From assembly GCF_007994075.1 (NCBI RefSeq), contig NZ_VIWU01000001.1:3844001-3908000 (forward strand): a DNA stretch of 64,000 bases. The letters are read 5' to 3'. The notes beneath the pieces were generated by a model that saw only the letters and a program-made list of their open reading frames with translations, made no database searches and was not told where the DNA came from. A program made the position numbers and the translations under genes. This DNA comes from Pseudonocardia hierapolitana. GTDB taxonomy: Bacteria; Actinomycetota; Actinomycetes; Mycobacteriales; Pseudonocardiaceae. This document shows, piece by piece, positions 1 through 8,137 of this stretch. How positions within the stretch are numbered: the stretch's first letter is position 1; the number at the start of each line of letters is the position of its first letter.

Positions 1-655
1 CGTCGTCGACCTCGATCAGTGCCGCGCTCGCCCGGTAGGCGAGGTCGGCGGTCGAGACGTCAGGGAACTCGTCCGGTGGCAGTTCGCGGGCCGGGGTCGC
101 CTCCGCGGAGCGGCGGCGCCTGCGGTGCAGGAGGTAGGCGCCCCCACCGACCAGGACGGCGCCGCCGACCACCGCCAGCCCGAGCCCGAACGTGCCGTCG
201 CTGCCGGAACGCAGCCCGTCGGCCAGCGCGACCGCCGCACCGGCCCACGCCTCCGCGGAGAGCCGCGGTTCGACGTCCTCGGTGCGGATCTGGTCCACCC
301 GGGACTCCTCGACCGGGAAGCCGTCGGCCACCGAGAGGCCGTAGGCGCGGTCCCCGACGGCGACGGCGAGCAGCGCGTCCTCCTCACCGAGCTGCGAGAG
401 CCTCGCGGTCTCGTGGGCCCACTCCTCCCCGCCGGTGCCGTCGAACGAGTCGACGAAGACGACGAAGAGGTCCACGTTGTTCTCGGCCCGGAGCAGCTCG
501 ATCGCCTCCTGGACCTCCGCGAGCTCGTTCGGTGCGAGCGCGCCGGCCCGGTCCGTGACGCGGCCGTCGAGGCGCAGCGGCGGTTCGGCCGCTGCGCTGC
601 CGCCGCCCAGCACGAGCACGAGCAGCACCCCGATCAGTACGGACAACCTGCGCAC
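1..655 (-). CDS. TPM-domain membrane protein (3' end outside the window)
   Basis: Membrane-anchored extracytoplasmic protein of the TPM_phosphatase/YgcG family; the family's biochemical role is poorly defined. Residues 1-23 form a signal peptide (VRRL start, long Leu/Val core, AAA cleavage region). Residues about 28-150 are the TPM domain, with the typical pattern of a DLFVVFVDSF strand, an acidic helix and an ALLAVAVGDRAYGLSV strand. Residues 156-177 are a transmembrane helix followed by a run of Arg, giving an outside-domain, inside-tail topology. The GTG at 655 was chosen because GGAGG lies six bases upstream. The frame is still open at base 1, so the C-terminal cytoplasmic tail is incomplete. 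Family call is firm; substrate unknown. Confidence 0.8.
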   Translation of the reverse strand, partial: MRRLSVLIGVLLVLVLGGGSAAAEPPLRLDGRVTDRAGALAPNELAEVQEAIELLRAENNVDLFVVFVDSFDGTGGEEWAHETARLSQLGEEDALLAVAVGDRAYGLSVADGFPVEESRVDQIRTEDVEPRLSAEAWAGAAVALADGLRSGSDGTFGLGLAVVGGAVLVGGGAYLLHRRRRRSAEATPARELPPDEFPDVSTADLAYRASAALIEVDD

Positions 656-751
656 GGTGACCTCCGCGGTCGAGAGGCCGCCATCATCGCGCGCCGGTCC
701 ACCAGCGCCGGATTGGCCATCGGCGGTTGCGTGCCGAACACCCACGATGGA

Positions 752-1384
752 ATGGTGGCCGTCGTCGATCTCCGCCCGATTCCCGTCTCCCGCAACCCCG
801 GCCGCCGGCTACCGCAGCTCCTCCTCGGGCTCGTGCTGTACGCGGTGAGCATGGCGATGCAGGTCCGCAGCGGGCTGGGGTTGAACCCGTGGGACGTGCT
901 GCACGAGGGCCTCACCAGGCAGACCCCGCTCAGCTTCGGCGTGATCACCGCGATCACGGGGGTCATCGTGCTGCTGCTGTGGATCCCGCTGCGCCAGCGG
1001 CCGGGCATCGGCACGGTGGCCAACGTGGTCGTGATCGCCGCCGTCGTCGACGTCGCGCTCGCGGTGCTGCCCGCCCCGGATGCGCTCGTCGCGCGGATCG
1101 CGCTGCTCGTCGGCGGCGTCGTGCTGAACGGTGTGGCGACCGCCGCGTACGTCGGGGCACGGCTCGGGCCCGGCCCGCGTGACGGGCTGATGACCGGGCT
1201 GTCGGCCCGCACCGGACGGTCCGTCCGCCTGGTGCGCACCTGCATCGAGGTGGCCGTGCTGGGGTGCGGGTGGTTGCTCGGCGGCACGGTCGGCGTCGGC
1301 ACCGTGCTCTACGCGCTGGCGATCGGCCCGCTCTCCCAGGCGTTCCTGCCGTTCTTCGCGGTGCGCACCACCCGTTCCTCCTAG
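752..1384 (+). CDS. YczE/YitT-type integral membrane protein
   Basis: A protein of 210 residues made almost entirely of hydrophobic helices (five or six), with the early signature VRSGLGLNPWDVLHEGL after the first helix and the later GPGPRDGLMTGLSARTG loop, both typical of the YczE/YitT membrane family. Molecular function is not established for the family; some members sit beside regulators or transport genes. The ATG at 752 was chosen because upstream codons of the same frame run into the start region of the divergent TPM gene; a GTG at 731 is the alternative. The stop overlaps the stop of the convergent MFS gene by four bases. Confidence 0.75.
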   Translation: MVAVVDLRPIPVSRNPGRRLPQLLLGLVLYAVSMAMQVRSGLGLNPWDVLHEGLTRQTPLSFGVITAITGVIVLLLWIPLRQRPGIGTVANVVVIAAVVDVALAVLPAPDALVARIALLVGGVVLNGVATAAYVGARLGPGPRDGLMTGLSARTGRSVRLVRTCIEVAVLGCGWLLGGTVGVGTVLYALAIGPLSQAFLPFFAVRTTRSS

Positions 1385-2643
1385 GCGGCGGCCGGCACCG
1401 GCGCAGGCTCGGAGTCGTCGACCAGCCGCCACGGCCGCACGACCAGCACGAGCACCGTCAGCGACAGCACCAGTCCGGCCGCGATCGCCGTGCTCATGGC
1501 GACCGCGTCGTTGCCCAGCACACCGACCAGCGGCGAGATCAGCGCGCCGACGCCGAACTGCGTCGCACCGAGCAGGGCGGCTGCCGTGCCCGCGGTCTCG
1601 CCGTGCCTCGCGAGCGCGACCGCGGGTGCGTTCGGCAGCCCGAAGCCGACGGAGAGCAGCACCAGCCAGAGCGGGACGAGCACCCCGAACAGGCCACCCA
1701 CGCCCGAGACGGCGACGGCGACCATCAGCAGGCCCGCCGCCGCGGCCATGGCGATCGCGCCGAGCAGCAGCTGGTGCGGCTCGAAGCGGCGCAGGAGAAC
1801 GGGGTTGAGCTGGCTGGCCAGGATCAGCCAGATGGCGCCGCTGGAGAACGCGAGCCCGAACTGCTGCTGGTTCAGCCCGAACTGCTCCTGGAACACGAAC
1901 GACGCGCCCGAGACGTAGCTCATCACGGCCGACATCGCCAGGCCGGCGACGAACATCAGCCCGAGGAAGGTGCGGTCGCGCAACAGGTGGCGGTAGGTGC
2001 GCAGTGTGCCGACGACGCCCGAGGTGACGCGGCGCTCCGGGGGCAGCGTCTCGGGCAGTGCGCGGGCCGCGACCGGCAGGAGCAGCAGGCTGTAGAGGGC
2101 GAGGACGCCGAACACGCCGCGCCACGAGGTGAAGGCGAGCACCCACGACCCGAGCGTCGGAGCGAGTACCGGTGCCGCACCCATCACCAGGATCAGCCGC
2201 GAGAGCAGGGTGGCCGCGGCACGGCCGGTGTAGAGGTCACGGACGATCGCCATCGCGATCACCGAGCCCGCCGCCGCCCCGAGGCCCTGCAGCAGCCGCA
2301 GCCCGCCGAGCACGGCCACGTTCGGCGCGACGATGCACAGCACGGAGGCGAGCACGTGGACGGCGACACCCGCGATCAGAGGCCGCTTGCGCCCGTACCG
2401 GTCGGCGAGCGGGCCGATCACCAGCTGGCCGAGGCCGAGCCCCAGCAGCGTGCCGGTGAGCGTCAGCTGCACGGCGGCGTCGGTGGTGAGCAGCTCACCG
2501 GTGATCGTCGGCAGCGCCGGCAGGTACATGTCGATGGTCAGCGGGCCGAGCGCGATGAACGAGCCGAGCACCAGCACGAGCCGGAGGCGATCCCCCCGGG
2601 TGTCCGGAACGGCTGAGGGGACACGGTCGGGAGCAAGCGTCAC
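1381..2643 (-). CDS. Bcr/CflA-family drug-resistance MFS transporter
   Basis: Proton-driven efflux pump of the DHA1 (12-helix) branch of the major facilitator superfamily, expected to export drugs or small metabolites across the inner membrane. The protein has 420 residues, the usual size. The Bcr/CflA hallmark TIDMYLPALP is at residues 36-45 in the first helix, and motif A (GPLADRYGRKRP) is at 78-89 in the loop between helices 2 and 3. The second half has SGASFVFQEQFGL, also typical of the family. The start is GTG at 2643, about 80 bases from the divergent D-threonine aldolase-like gene. The substrate cannot be read from sequence. Confidence 0.85.
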   Translation of the reverse strand: MTLAPDRVPSAVPDTRGDRLRLVLVLGSFIALGPLTIDMYLPALPTITGELLTTDAAVQLTLTGTLLGLGLGQLVIGPLADRYGRKRPLIAGVAVHVLASVLCIVAPNVAVLGGLRLLQGLGAAAGSVIAMAIVRDLYTGRAAATLLSRLILVMGAAPVLAPTLGSWVLAFTSWRGVFGVLALYSLLLLPVAARALPETLPPERRVTSGVVGTLRTYRHLLRDRTFLGLMFVAGLAMSAVMSYVSGASFVFQEQFGLNQQQFGLAFSSGAIWLILASQLNPVLLRRFEPHQLLLGAIAMAAAAGLLMVAVAVSGVGGLFGVLVPLWLVLLSVGFGLPNAPAVALARHGETAGTAAALLGATQFGVGALISPLVGVLGNDAVAMSTAIAAGLVLSLTVLVLVVRPWRLVDDSEPAPVPAAA

Positions 2644-2725
2644 TGGTCGATCAAGACGAAACGTCGTCGCGGCATTCCGGCTCGGTGACTTCTGTGGGGC
2701 AGGACACCAAGGGGGACACTAGCCC

Positions 2726-3718
2726 GTGCTGATCACCGACCTCACCACCCCCGCCCTGCTCGTCGAGCGCGACGTCCTCGACGCCAACCTCGCGACGATG
2801 AGCGCGGCCCTGCCGGGCCCGCGGCTGCGTCCGCACGTCAAGGCGCACAAGACCACGGCGCTCGCGCGGCGGCAGGCCGGGCACGGGCACGAGGGGTTCA
2901 CGTGCGCCACCGTCCGGGAGTGCGAGGTGATGGCGGCCGCCGGGCTCGGCGCGGACCTCCTGCTCGCCAACGAGGTGCTCGACACGCGCCGCCTCGGCGC
3001 GCTGGTGGCGGACGGAGCGCGGGTGACCGTTGCCGTCGACTCGCTCGAGACGATCGCCGCCGCCACCGCGGGTGGGGTCCGCGAGGTCCTCGTGGACGTG
3101 AACGTCGGGCTCCCCCGCTGCGGCTGCCCGCCGGAGAAGGCCGGCGATCTGGCCTCTGCCGCGCGGGCCGCCGGCCTGCACGTCCGCGGGGTGATGGGCT
3201 ACGAGGGCCACCTCATGCTCGTGCCCGACCCGGCCGACCGCGCCCGGATGACGGGCGACGCCATGGCGATCCTGGTGCGGGCCGCCGAGGACGTGGGCGG
3301 CGAGATCATCAGCGCCGGCGGCACCGGCACGTACCTCGACAACACCTGGGCCACCGAGATCCAGGCCGGCTCGTACGCGCTGATGGACACCGCGTACGGC
3401 AAGATCGGCCACCCGTTCGGCCAGGCGCTCTCCGTGCTGGGCACGGTGATCTCGGTGTCGCCGGACCACGCCGTGGTCGACGTCGGCCTCAAATCGCTCG
3501 GCATGGACCACGGTCTGCCGACGATCGAGGGCGCTCAGGTGTGGTTCTGCTCCGACGAGCACACGACGTTCGCGCCCGAGGAACCCGTTCGCGTGGGCGA
3601 GCGGCTGCGTGTGCTCCCGGCCCACGTCGACCCGACCGTGGCCCTCCACGAGCAGATGCACCTCGTGGACGGCGAGACCGTGCTGGAGACGTGGCCGGTG
3701 GACATGCGGGGCTGGTGA
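2726..3718 (+). CDS. D-threonine aldolase / D-serine dehydratase-like PLP enzyme
   Basis: Fold-type III PLP enzyme (alanine racemase N-terminal barrel plus D-serine dehydratase-like C-terminal domain). The PLP lysine lies in RPHVKAHKT at residues 36-43, and SAGGTGTY near 198-204 is the phosphate-binding loop. Near residue 301 the metal site reads HVD. Known D-threonine aldolases use H-x-D, whereas D-serine dehydratases of this family use H-x-C, so a metal-dependent aldolase on D-beta-hydroxy amino acids is the better guess. Start is GTG at 2726 with AAGGGGGA about ten bases upstream. It is monocistronic, with convergent and divergent neighbours. Confidence 0.8.
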   Translation: MLITDLTTPALLVERDVLDANLATMSAALPGPRLRPHVKAHKTTALARRQAGHGHEGFTCATVRECEVMAAAGLGADLLLANEVLDTRRLGALVADGARVTVAVDSLETIAAATAGGVREVLVDVNVGLPRCGCPPEKAGDLASAARAAGLHVRGVMGYEGHLMLVPDPADRARMTGDAMAILVRAAEDVGGEIISAGGTGTYLDNTWATEIQAGSYALMDTAYGKIGHPFGQALSVLGTVISVSPDHAVVDVGLKSLGMDHGLPTIEGAQVWFCSDEHTTFAPEEPVRVGERLRVLPAHVDPTVALHEQMHLVDGETVLETWPVDMRGW

Positions 3719-3795
3719 ACCGGGCCTGGTACTCCAGCTGTGGATCGTCGTGTCCGTTCATGACGGGCTTCCCCGCCACCGGCCTCCGGTGGCCT

Positions 3796-3861
3796 CGTGA
3801 TCGGCAGGTCGGTGCGACAACGGCCGGATGTCGCCGCCATCGCACCGAACTGCTGATCACG
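3796..3861. repeat. 22-bp inverted repeat between convergent genes
   Basis: Arms 3796-3817 and 3840-3861 are complementary at 20 of 22 positions, plus one G-T pair and one G-A mismatch, around a 22-base spacer. The arms begin CGTGATCGGC and end GCTGATCACG. The element lies 78 bases after the D-threonine aldolase-like stop and 25 bases after the convergent PPOX stop, so a two-way transcription end is plausible. There is no U tract. It could equally be a copy of a dispersed palindromic repeat, but no second copy was seen in the window. Confidence 0.6.
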
Positions 3862-3886
3862 GCTTCTGCGCGGGGCGTTCCGTGGC

Positions 3887-4309
3887 CTAGCCGGACATGT
3901 CCGCGGAGAGCCAGCGTTCGGGGCGGACGTGGTAGACGACCTGCTCCCCGTGTTCGGCCAGTGCGAACTCGACGTAGGCGTCGACCCGCTCCGGGGGCAG
4001 GTACCGGGCCGTCATCGTGCGCACCACCTCGGCGGAGCCGGGCTCGGTGCGCACGACCGGGCCTTCGACCGACACGTACCTGACGCGCGCACCCGCCTCG
4101 TCGATCATCAGCGAGACGCGCCCGGCGGCGTCGATCAGCTTCGCCTTGCGGGAGCCGACCTGCGTGTGGAACCAGATGTCGCCGCCCGGCTCGTACTGGT
4201 ACCAGATCGGCACGACCAGCGGGGCGCGGTCGGGCCCCGCGGCGACGGACAGCGCCGCGACGTGCGGCTCGGCGAGGAACTCCTGGCGTTCGCGCTCGGG
4301 CAGTGGCAT
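3887..4309 (-). CDS. Pyridoxamine 5'-phosphate oxidase-fold protein
   Basis: Small split-barrel flavin/F420-binding protein of 140 residues. The first strand block AALSVAAGPDRAPLVVPIWYQY, the dimer/cofactor strand GDIWFHTQVGSRKAKLIDAAG and VSLMIDE are typical of PPOX-class proteins in actinomycetes, many of which are F420- or FMN-dependent reductases rather than true PdxH enzymes. The last segment with YHVRPERW is the usual C-terminal strand. No PdxH-specific residues can be claimed. It is a single gene divergent from the aminotransferase (start codons 49 bases apart). Cofactor and substrate are unassigned. Confidence 0.75.
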   Translation of the reverse strand: MPLPERERQEFLAEPHVAALSVAAGPDRAPLVVPIWYQYEPGGDIWFHTQVGSRKAKLIDAAGRVSLMIDEAGARVRYVSVEGPVVRTEPGSAEVVRTMTARYLPPERVDAYVEFALAEHGEQVVYHVRPERWLSADMSG

Positions 4310-4358
4310 GGGTGCAGGTTAGGAGCGCGCCCCGACACCGTGGACGTACCGTGCACCC

Positions 4359-5522
4359 ATGCTCGTAGAACGCATGCGCGCCCACACCTCCACGATCTTC
4401 GCCGAGATGTCGGCGCTCGCACTGCGGACCGGCGCGATCAACCTCGGTCAGGGCTTCCCCGACACCGACGGCCCGGCCTCGCTGCTCAGCGACGCCGCGG
4501 CGAACATCCAGGCGGGGATCAACCAGTACCCGCCCGGGATCGGGGTGCCCGAGCTGCGCGCCGCCGTGGCCGAGCACCAGCGCCGCTTCTACGACCTCGA
4601 CGTCGACCCGGACACCGTGCTCGTCACCACCGGCGCCACCGAGGCGATCGCGTCAGCCGTGCTCGCGCTCTGCGAGGCGGGTGACGAGGTCGTGACGTTC
4701 CAGCCGTACTACGACTCGTACGCGGCCACGATCGCGCTGGCGAACGCGGTGATCCGGCCCGTTCCGCTGCGGCCGTCCGGGCTCGGTTTCGCGTTCGACC
4801 CCGATGAGCTGCGCGCCGCGTTCTCGGCCCGCACCCGAGTCGTGCTGGTCAACACCCCGCACAACCCGACCGGGACGGTGTTCGACCGCGAGCAACTCAC
4901 GCTGATCGGCGAGCTGGCCGCCGAGCACGACGCGGTGGTCGTCACCGACGAGGTGTACGAGCACATGATCTACGACGGGCGCCCGCACGTGCCGATGGCG
5001 ACCCTGCCGGGGATGGACGAGCGCACGCTCACGATCTCCTCGGCAGGCAAGACATTCTCCGTCACCGGCTGGAAGGTCGGCTGGGTGCACGGGCCCGGCG
5101 AGCTCGTCTCCGCCGTGCGCGCGGCGAAGCAGTTCCTCACCTACGTCAGCGGCGCACCGTTCCAGCCGGCGATCGCGGCCGCGCTCGGCCTGCCCGACTC
5201 CTTCTACTCACAGCTGGCAGGCGACCTGCAGCGCAAGCGCGACCTCCTGTCCGGCGGGCTGCGCGAGGCCGGCTTCACGGTGTTCGACACCGCAGGCACC
5301 TACTTCGTGGTCACCGACGTCACGCCGCTGGGCTTCACCGACGGCGCCGAGTTCTGCTGGAGCCTCCCCGAACGCGTGGGCGTGGCGGCGGTACCGGTGT
5401 CGGTGTTCTGCGCCGACCCGGAGCTGGGCCGCTCACTGGTCCGCTTCGCCTTCTGCAAGCGCGACGAGGTGCTCACCGAGGCGGCGGCGCGGCTGGTCGC
5501 GTTGCGCGCCGCCGCAGGCTGA
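4359..5522 (+). CDS. Class I/II aminotransferase (DapC/kynurenine aminotransferase type)
   Basis: PLP-dependent fold-type I aminotransferase of 387 residues. The early NLGQGFPDTDGP motif is characteristic of the branch containing actinobacterial N-succinyldiaminopimelate aminotransferase (DapC) and kynurenine aminotransferase. NTPHNPTGTVF around residue 168 carries the PLP-contacting Asn, VTDEVYEHM the Asp and Tyr, and SSAGKTFSVTGWKVGW the Schiff-base lysine (about 233). RFAFCK near the C terminus holds the carboxylate-binding Arg. A lysine-pathway role is likely but the branch is promiscuous. It is followed two bases later by a methyltransferase gene and probably cotranscribed with it. Confidence 0.82.
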   Translation: MLVERMRAHTSTIFAEMSALALRTGAINLGQGFPDTDGPASLLSDAAANIQAGINQYPPGIGVPELRAAVAEHQRRFYDLDVDPDTVLVTTGATEAIASAVLALCEAGDEVVTFQPYYDSYAATIALANAVIRPVPLRPSGLGFAFDPDELRAAFSARTRVVLVNTPHNPTGTVFDREQLTLIGELAAEHDAVVVTDEVYEHMIYDGRPHVPMATLPGMDERTLTISSAGKTFSVTGWKVGWVHGPGELVSAVRAAKQFLTYVSGAPFQPAIAAALGLPDSFYSQLAGDLQRKRDLLSGGLREAGFTVFDTAGTYFVVTDVTPLGFTDGAEFCWSLPERVGVAAVPVSVFCADPELGRSLVRFAFCKRDEVLTEAAARLVALRAAAG

Positions 5523-5524
5523 CG

Positions 5525-6142
5525 GTGGCCGACTGGAGGAGCTGGCACGCGGAGTACGACGACGCGGCGAGCCCGATGGCGCAACGCCTGGCCGCCGTGC
5601 AGCAGCAGATCGCACTCGCCCTGGACCGGGCCGGGCCCGGCCCGCTCCGGCTGCTCTCGCTGTGTGCGGGTCAGGGGAGGGACGTGCTCCCGGTGCTGGC
5701 CGGTCACCCGCGCGGAGGTGACGTGCGCGGGCGGCTCGTCGAGCTCGACCCGGAGCTCGCGGCGGCCGCCCGCGCGGCGGCGCCGCCGTCGATCGAGGTG
5801 GTGACGGCAGATGCGGGCACGACGGAGGCGTACGACGACGCGGCGCCTGCCGACCTGCTCCTCCTGTGCGGGATCTTCGGCAATGTGCCGGACGGGGACA
5901 TCGAGCGCACCGTGGCCGCGGTGCCGTCGCTGCTCGCCCACGGCGGCACGGTGATCTGGACCCGGCACCGGCGAGCACCGGATGCGACCTCGCGCATCCG
6001 AGCGTGGTTCGCGGCGTCCGGTGTGGCGGAGACGGCGTTCCTCGCCGCGCCGGGAGAGGGTTGGTCGGTCGGGGCCGGGGTGTTGCGGGCACCCTCCAGG
6101 CGGCCGAACGGCACGCGACGGCTCTTCACCTTCGCCAGGTGA
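5525..6142 (+). CDS. SAM-dependent methyltransferase-like protein
   Basis: Protein of 205 residues with a class I methyltransferase fold. RLLSLCAGQGRDVLPVL (about residues 41-57) is motif I with an LCAGQGRD variant of the glycine loop, GRLVELDPELAAAAR is the acidic post-I strand contacting SAM ribose, and LLLLCGIFGNVPDGDI is motif IV. The C terminus (RRLFTF) is a typical final strand. The substrate is unknown. The GTG start sits two bases after the aminotransferase stop, so the two are probably translationally coupled. No partner suggests a pathway. Confidence 0.7.
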   Translation: MADWRSWHAEYDDAASPMAQRLAAVQQQIALALDRAGPGPLRLLSLCAGQGRDVLPVLAGHPRGGDVRGRLVELDPELAAAARAAAPPSIEVVTADAGTTEAYDDAAPADLLLLCGIFGNVPDGDIERTVAAVPSLLAHGGTVIWTRHRRAPDATSRIRAWFAASGVAETAFLAAPGEGWSVGAGVLRAPSRRPNGTRRLFTFAR

Positions 6143-6175
6143 CCCGGGCGGCACCGACTCGACGAGGAGCTGGAG

Positions 6176-6442
6176 TCAGGTCGAGGTGAACGGTGCGCCG
6201 GCGGGCGTGGTGGTGGCGGCGACCGTGTCGAGGGACAGACCGAGGGTGTTCGCGAGCGCGGCGACCGTGAAGAACGCAGGGGTGGGGATCCGTCCCGTCT
6301 CGATCTTGCGCAGTGTCTCCGCCGAGATCCCGGCCGCCGCGGCCACCTCCACGAGGCTGCGGTCGCCGCGCGCCTCGCGCAGGAGCAGGCCCAGCCGCTC
6401 GCCGCGCTCGCGGTCGGCAGGGGTCAGCGGGACGCGCACCAT
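6176..6442 (-). CDS. XRE-family helix-turn-helix regulator
   Basis: Small DNA-binding protein of 88 residues, essentially a single Cro/C1-type HTH: LGLLLREARG, SLVEVAAAAGISAETLRKIETGRIPTPAFFTVAALANTLGLSLDTV in pieces. The recognition helix is ISAETLRKIETGR. It has no ligand or dimerisation domain beyond the HTH. Start is ATG at 6442, preceded by TAGTAT at the distance expected for a -10 box of a leaderless message. It is divergent from a methionine aminopeptidase gene, and the 33 bases between them are strikingly AT-rich and carry a perfect palindrome. Autoregulation and control of the aminopeptidase are inferred. Confidence 0.85.
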   Translation of the reverse strand: MVRVPLTPADRERGERLGLLLREARGDRSLVEVAAAAGISAETLRKIETGRIPTPAFFTVAALANTLGLSLDTVAATTTPAGAPFTST

Positions 6443-6475
6443 GCGGCCAATACTAATACCGGTATAGTTATCTGC
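6443..6475. promoter_or_regulatory. Divergent leaderless promoters with a palindromic operator
   Basis: The 33 bases between the XRE and map start codons are far more AT-rich than the surroundings. ATACCGGTAT (6456-6465) is a perfect 10-bp palindrome. On the plus strand TATAGT (6463-6468) ends seven bases before the map GTG at 6476. On the minus strand TAGTAT (6455-6450) ends seven bases before the XRE ATG at 6442. Both spacings fit transcription starting at the start codon, that is leaderless mRNAs from overlapping promoters. A dimer bound to the palindrome would block both. Confidence 0.6.
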
Positions 6476-7255
6476 GTGATCGAGCTGAAGACCGCCTCCG
6501 AGGTGGACGCGTGCGAGGCCGCCGGCAAGATCGTGGCGGACGTCCTGGCGGCCGTGCGCGCGCAGGTCGCGCCCGGCGTCACCACAGGTGAGCTGGACCG
6601 GCTCGCGGCCGACCTGATCGCCGAAGCCGATGCGGTCCCGAGCTTCCTCGGCTACCACCCGTCGTGGGCGCCCACCCCGTATCCGGGGGTGATCTGCGCG
6701 AGCGTCGACGACGCCGTCGTGCACGGCATCCCGGGGCGGGAGCGGCTGCGTCGCGGCGACGTCCTGAGCGTCGACCTCGCCGTGCACCTCGACGGCTGGT
6801 GCGCCGACGCGGCGTTCAGCACCCTCGTGGACGGCGGCGACCCGCGGGACGCTGCGCTGATCGAGACGGCCGAGCGCGCGCTCGCCGCGGGGATCGCGGC
6901 CGCGGTGCCGGGTGCCCGGCTGGGCGACATCGCGCACGCCATCGGCACGGTCGCGCGCGCGGGCGGCTACGGGCTGCTGGCCGATCACGGCGGGCACGGC
7001 GTGGGCCGCTCCATGCACGAGTCCCCGAGTGTGGCCAACGAGGGGCGGCCCGGTCGCGGGCTGGTGCTGCGGTCCGGGCTGGTGATCGCCCTCGAACCGA
7101 TGCTGCAGGCCGGCGGTGCCGATTCCTACCGCCACGACCGCGACGGCTGGACGATCCGCACCGCCGACGGCAGCCGCGCCGCCCACGCCGAGCACACGAT
7201 CGCGATCACCGAGGACGGGCCGCGCGTCCTGACGGCGGGCCGCCCCACCTGCTAG
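6476..7255 (+). CDS. map: Type I methionine aminopeptidase
   Basis: Removes the N-terminal methionine from nascent proteins, using two metal ions in a pita-bread fold. All ligands are visible: D100 (SVDLAV), D111 (CADAAF), H174 (GGHGVGRSMHESP), E207 (ALEP) and a second Glu in AEHTIAI, with H83 in VVHGIPG as the substrate-binding His. At 259 residues it matches the bacterial type I length and lacks the N-terminal zinc-finger extension seen in some actinobacterial MetAPs. The GTG start follows the -10 box directly (leaderless). Actinomycetes usually carry more than one map, and its pairing with an XRE regulator suggests a conditional second copy (inference). Confidence 0.9.
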   Translation: MIELKTASEVDACEAAGKIVADVLAAVRAQVAPGVTTGELDRLAADLIAEADAVPSFLGYHPSWAPTPYPGVICASVDDAVVHGIPGRERLRRGDVLSVDLAVHLDGWCADAAFSTLVDGGDPRDAALIETAERALAAGIAAAVPGARLGDIAHAIGTVARAGGYGLLADHGGHGVGRSMHESPSVANEGRPGRGLVLRSGLVIALEPMLQAGGADSYRHDRDGWTIRTADGSRAAHAEHTIAITEDGPRVLTAGRPTC

Positions 7256-7261
7256 AAACCG

Positions 7262-8137
7262 GTGGTGGCTGTCACAGCGTTGTACCGCTACCCGGTCAAG
7301 TCGATGCTCGGCGAGTCGCTGCAGCGCTGCCGGGTCGACGAGCGCGGGATCGTCGGCGACCGCGCCTACGCCCTCGTCGACGTCGAGACCGGCACCGTGG
7401 CCAGCGCGAAGGTGCCGCGCCTCTGGGGCGGGCTGCTGGGGTTCTCGGCCCACTGCGTCGATGAGCCGGAACGGGACGTGGCGCCGTCGGTCGAGATCAC
7501 GTTCCCCGACGGTTCTGTGCACCACAGCGGCGACGCCGACATCGACGCCGCGCTGAGCGCCGCCATCGGCCGTGACGTCCGGCTGATCGCCACCCCGCCG
7601 GAAGGTGCGGGGTTCGAGGAGGTGTGGCCCGACATCGACGGGCTCGCCCCAGAGGCGGTCATCGCCGGCACCCGCGTGCGGGACGAGGACACCGGGGAGC
7701 GGGTGAGCCGGTTCGACCTCGCCGCGATGGCCCCGCACCCGGCGTTCTTCGACCTCGCGGTGCTGCACCTGCTCACCACGGCCACGCTGCAGCGGCTGCG
7801 CGAGCTCGCGCCCAGCGCCACGTTCGACGAGCGGCGCTACCGCCCCAACGTCGTGCTCGACGCCGAGGGGGACGGTTTCGTGGAGAACGGATGGTCCGGC
7901 AGGACCGTCGCGTTCACGGGCGGTGCGACCGCCGCGGTCTCGATCCCCACGATGCGCTGCGTCATGACCACGCTCGCGCAGGGCGAACTGCCCCGCGACG
8001 CCGACACCCTCCGCACGATCGCGAAGCACAACCGCGTGGAGATCCCCGGCCTCGGGACGTGGGCGTGCGCAGGCGCCTACGCGGACGTCACCGGCGCCGG
8101 GGAGCTCAGGGCGGGCGAGGAGTTCGAGCTCCGATGA
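7262..8137 (+). CDS. MOSC-domain protein
   Basis: Protein of 291 residues with an N-terminal MOSC beta-barrel beginning TALYRYPVKSMLGESL (about residues 5-20), DERGIVGDRAYALVD, and a C-terminal MOSC core containing FDERRYRPNVVLD and a single conserved Cys in TMRCVMTTL. MOSC proteins handle sulfur carried on this Cys or bind molybdenum cofactor, in MoCo sulfuration or N-hydroxylated substrate reduction (YcbX/mARC type). No ferredoxin or MoCo gene is nearby. The GTG start is six bases after the map stop, so it is likely cotranscribed with map. A long palindromic repeat begins on the base after its stop. Confidence 0.82.
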   Translation: MVAVTALYRYPVKSMLGESLQRCRVDERGIVGDRAYALVDVETGTVASAKVPRLWGGLLGFSAHCVDEPERDVAPSVEITFPDGSVHHSGDADIDAALSAAIGRDVRLIATPPEGAGFEEVWPDIDGLAPEAVIAGTRVRDEDTGERVSRFDLAAMAPHPAFFDLAVLHLLTTATLQRLRELAPSATFDERRYRPNVVLDAEGDGFVENGWSGRTVAFTGGATAAVSIPTMRCVMTTLAQGELPRDADTLRTIAKHNRVEIPGLGTWACAGAYADVTGAGELRAGEEFELR

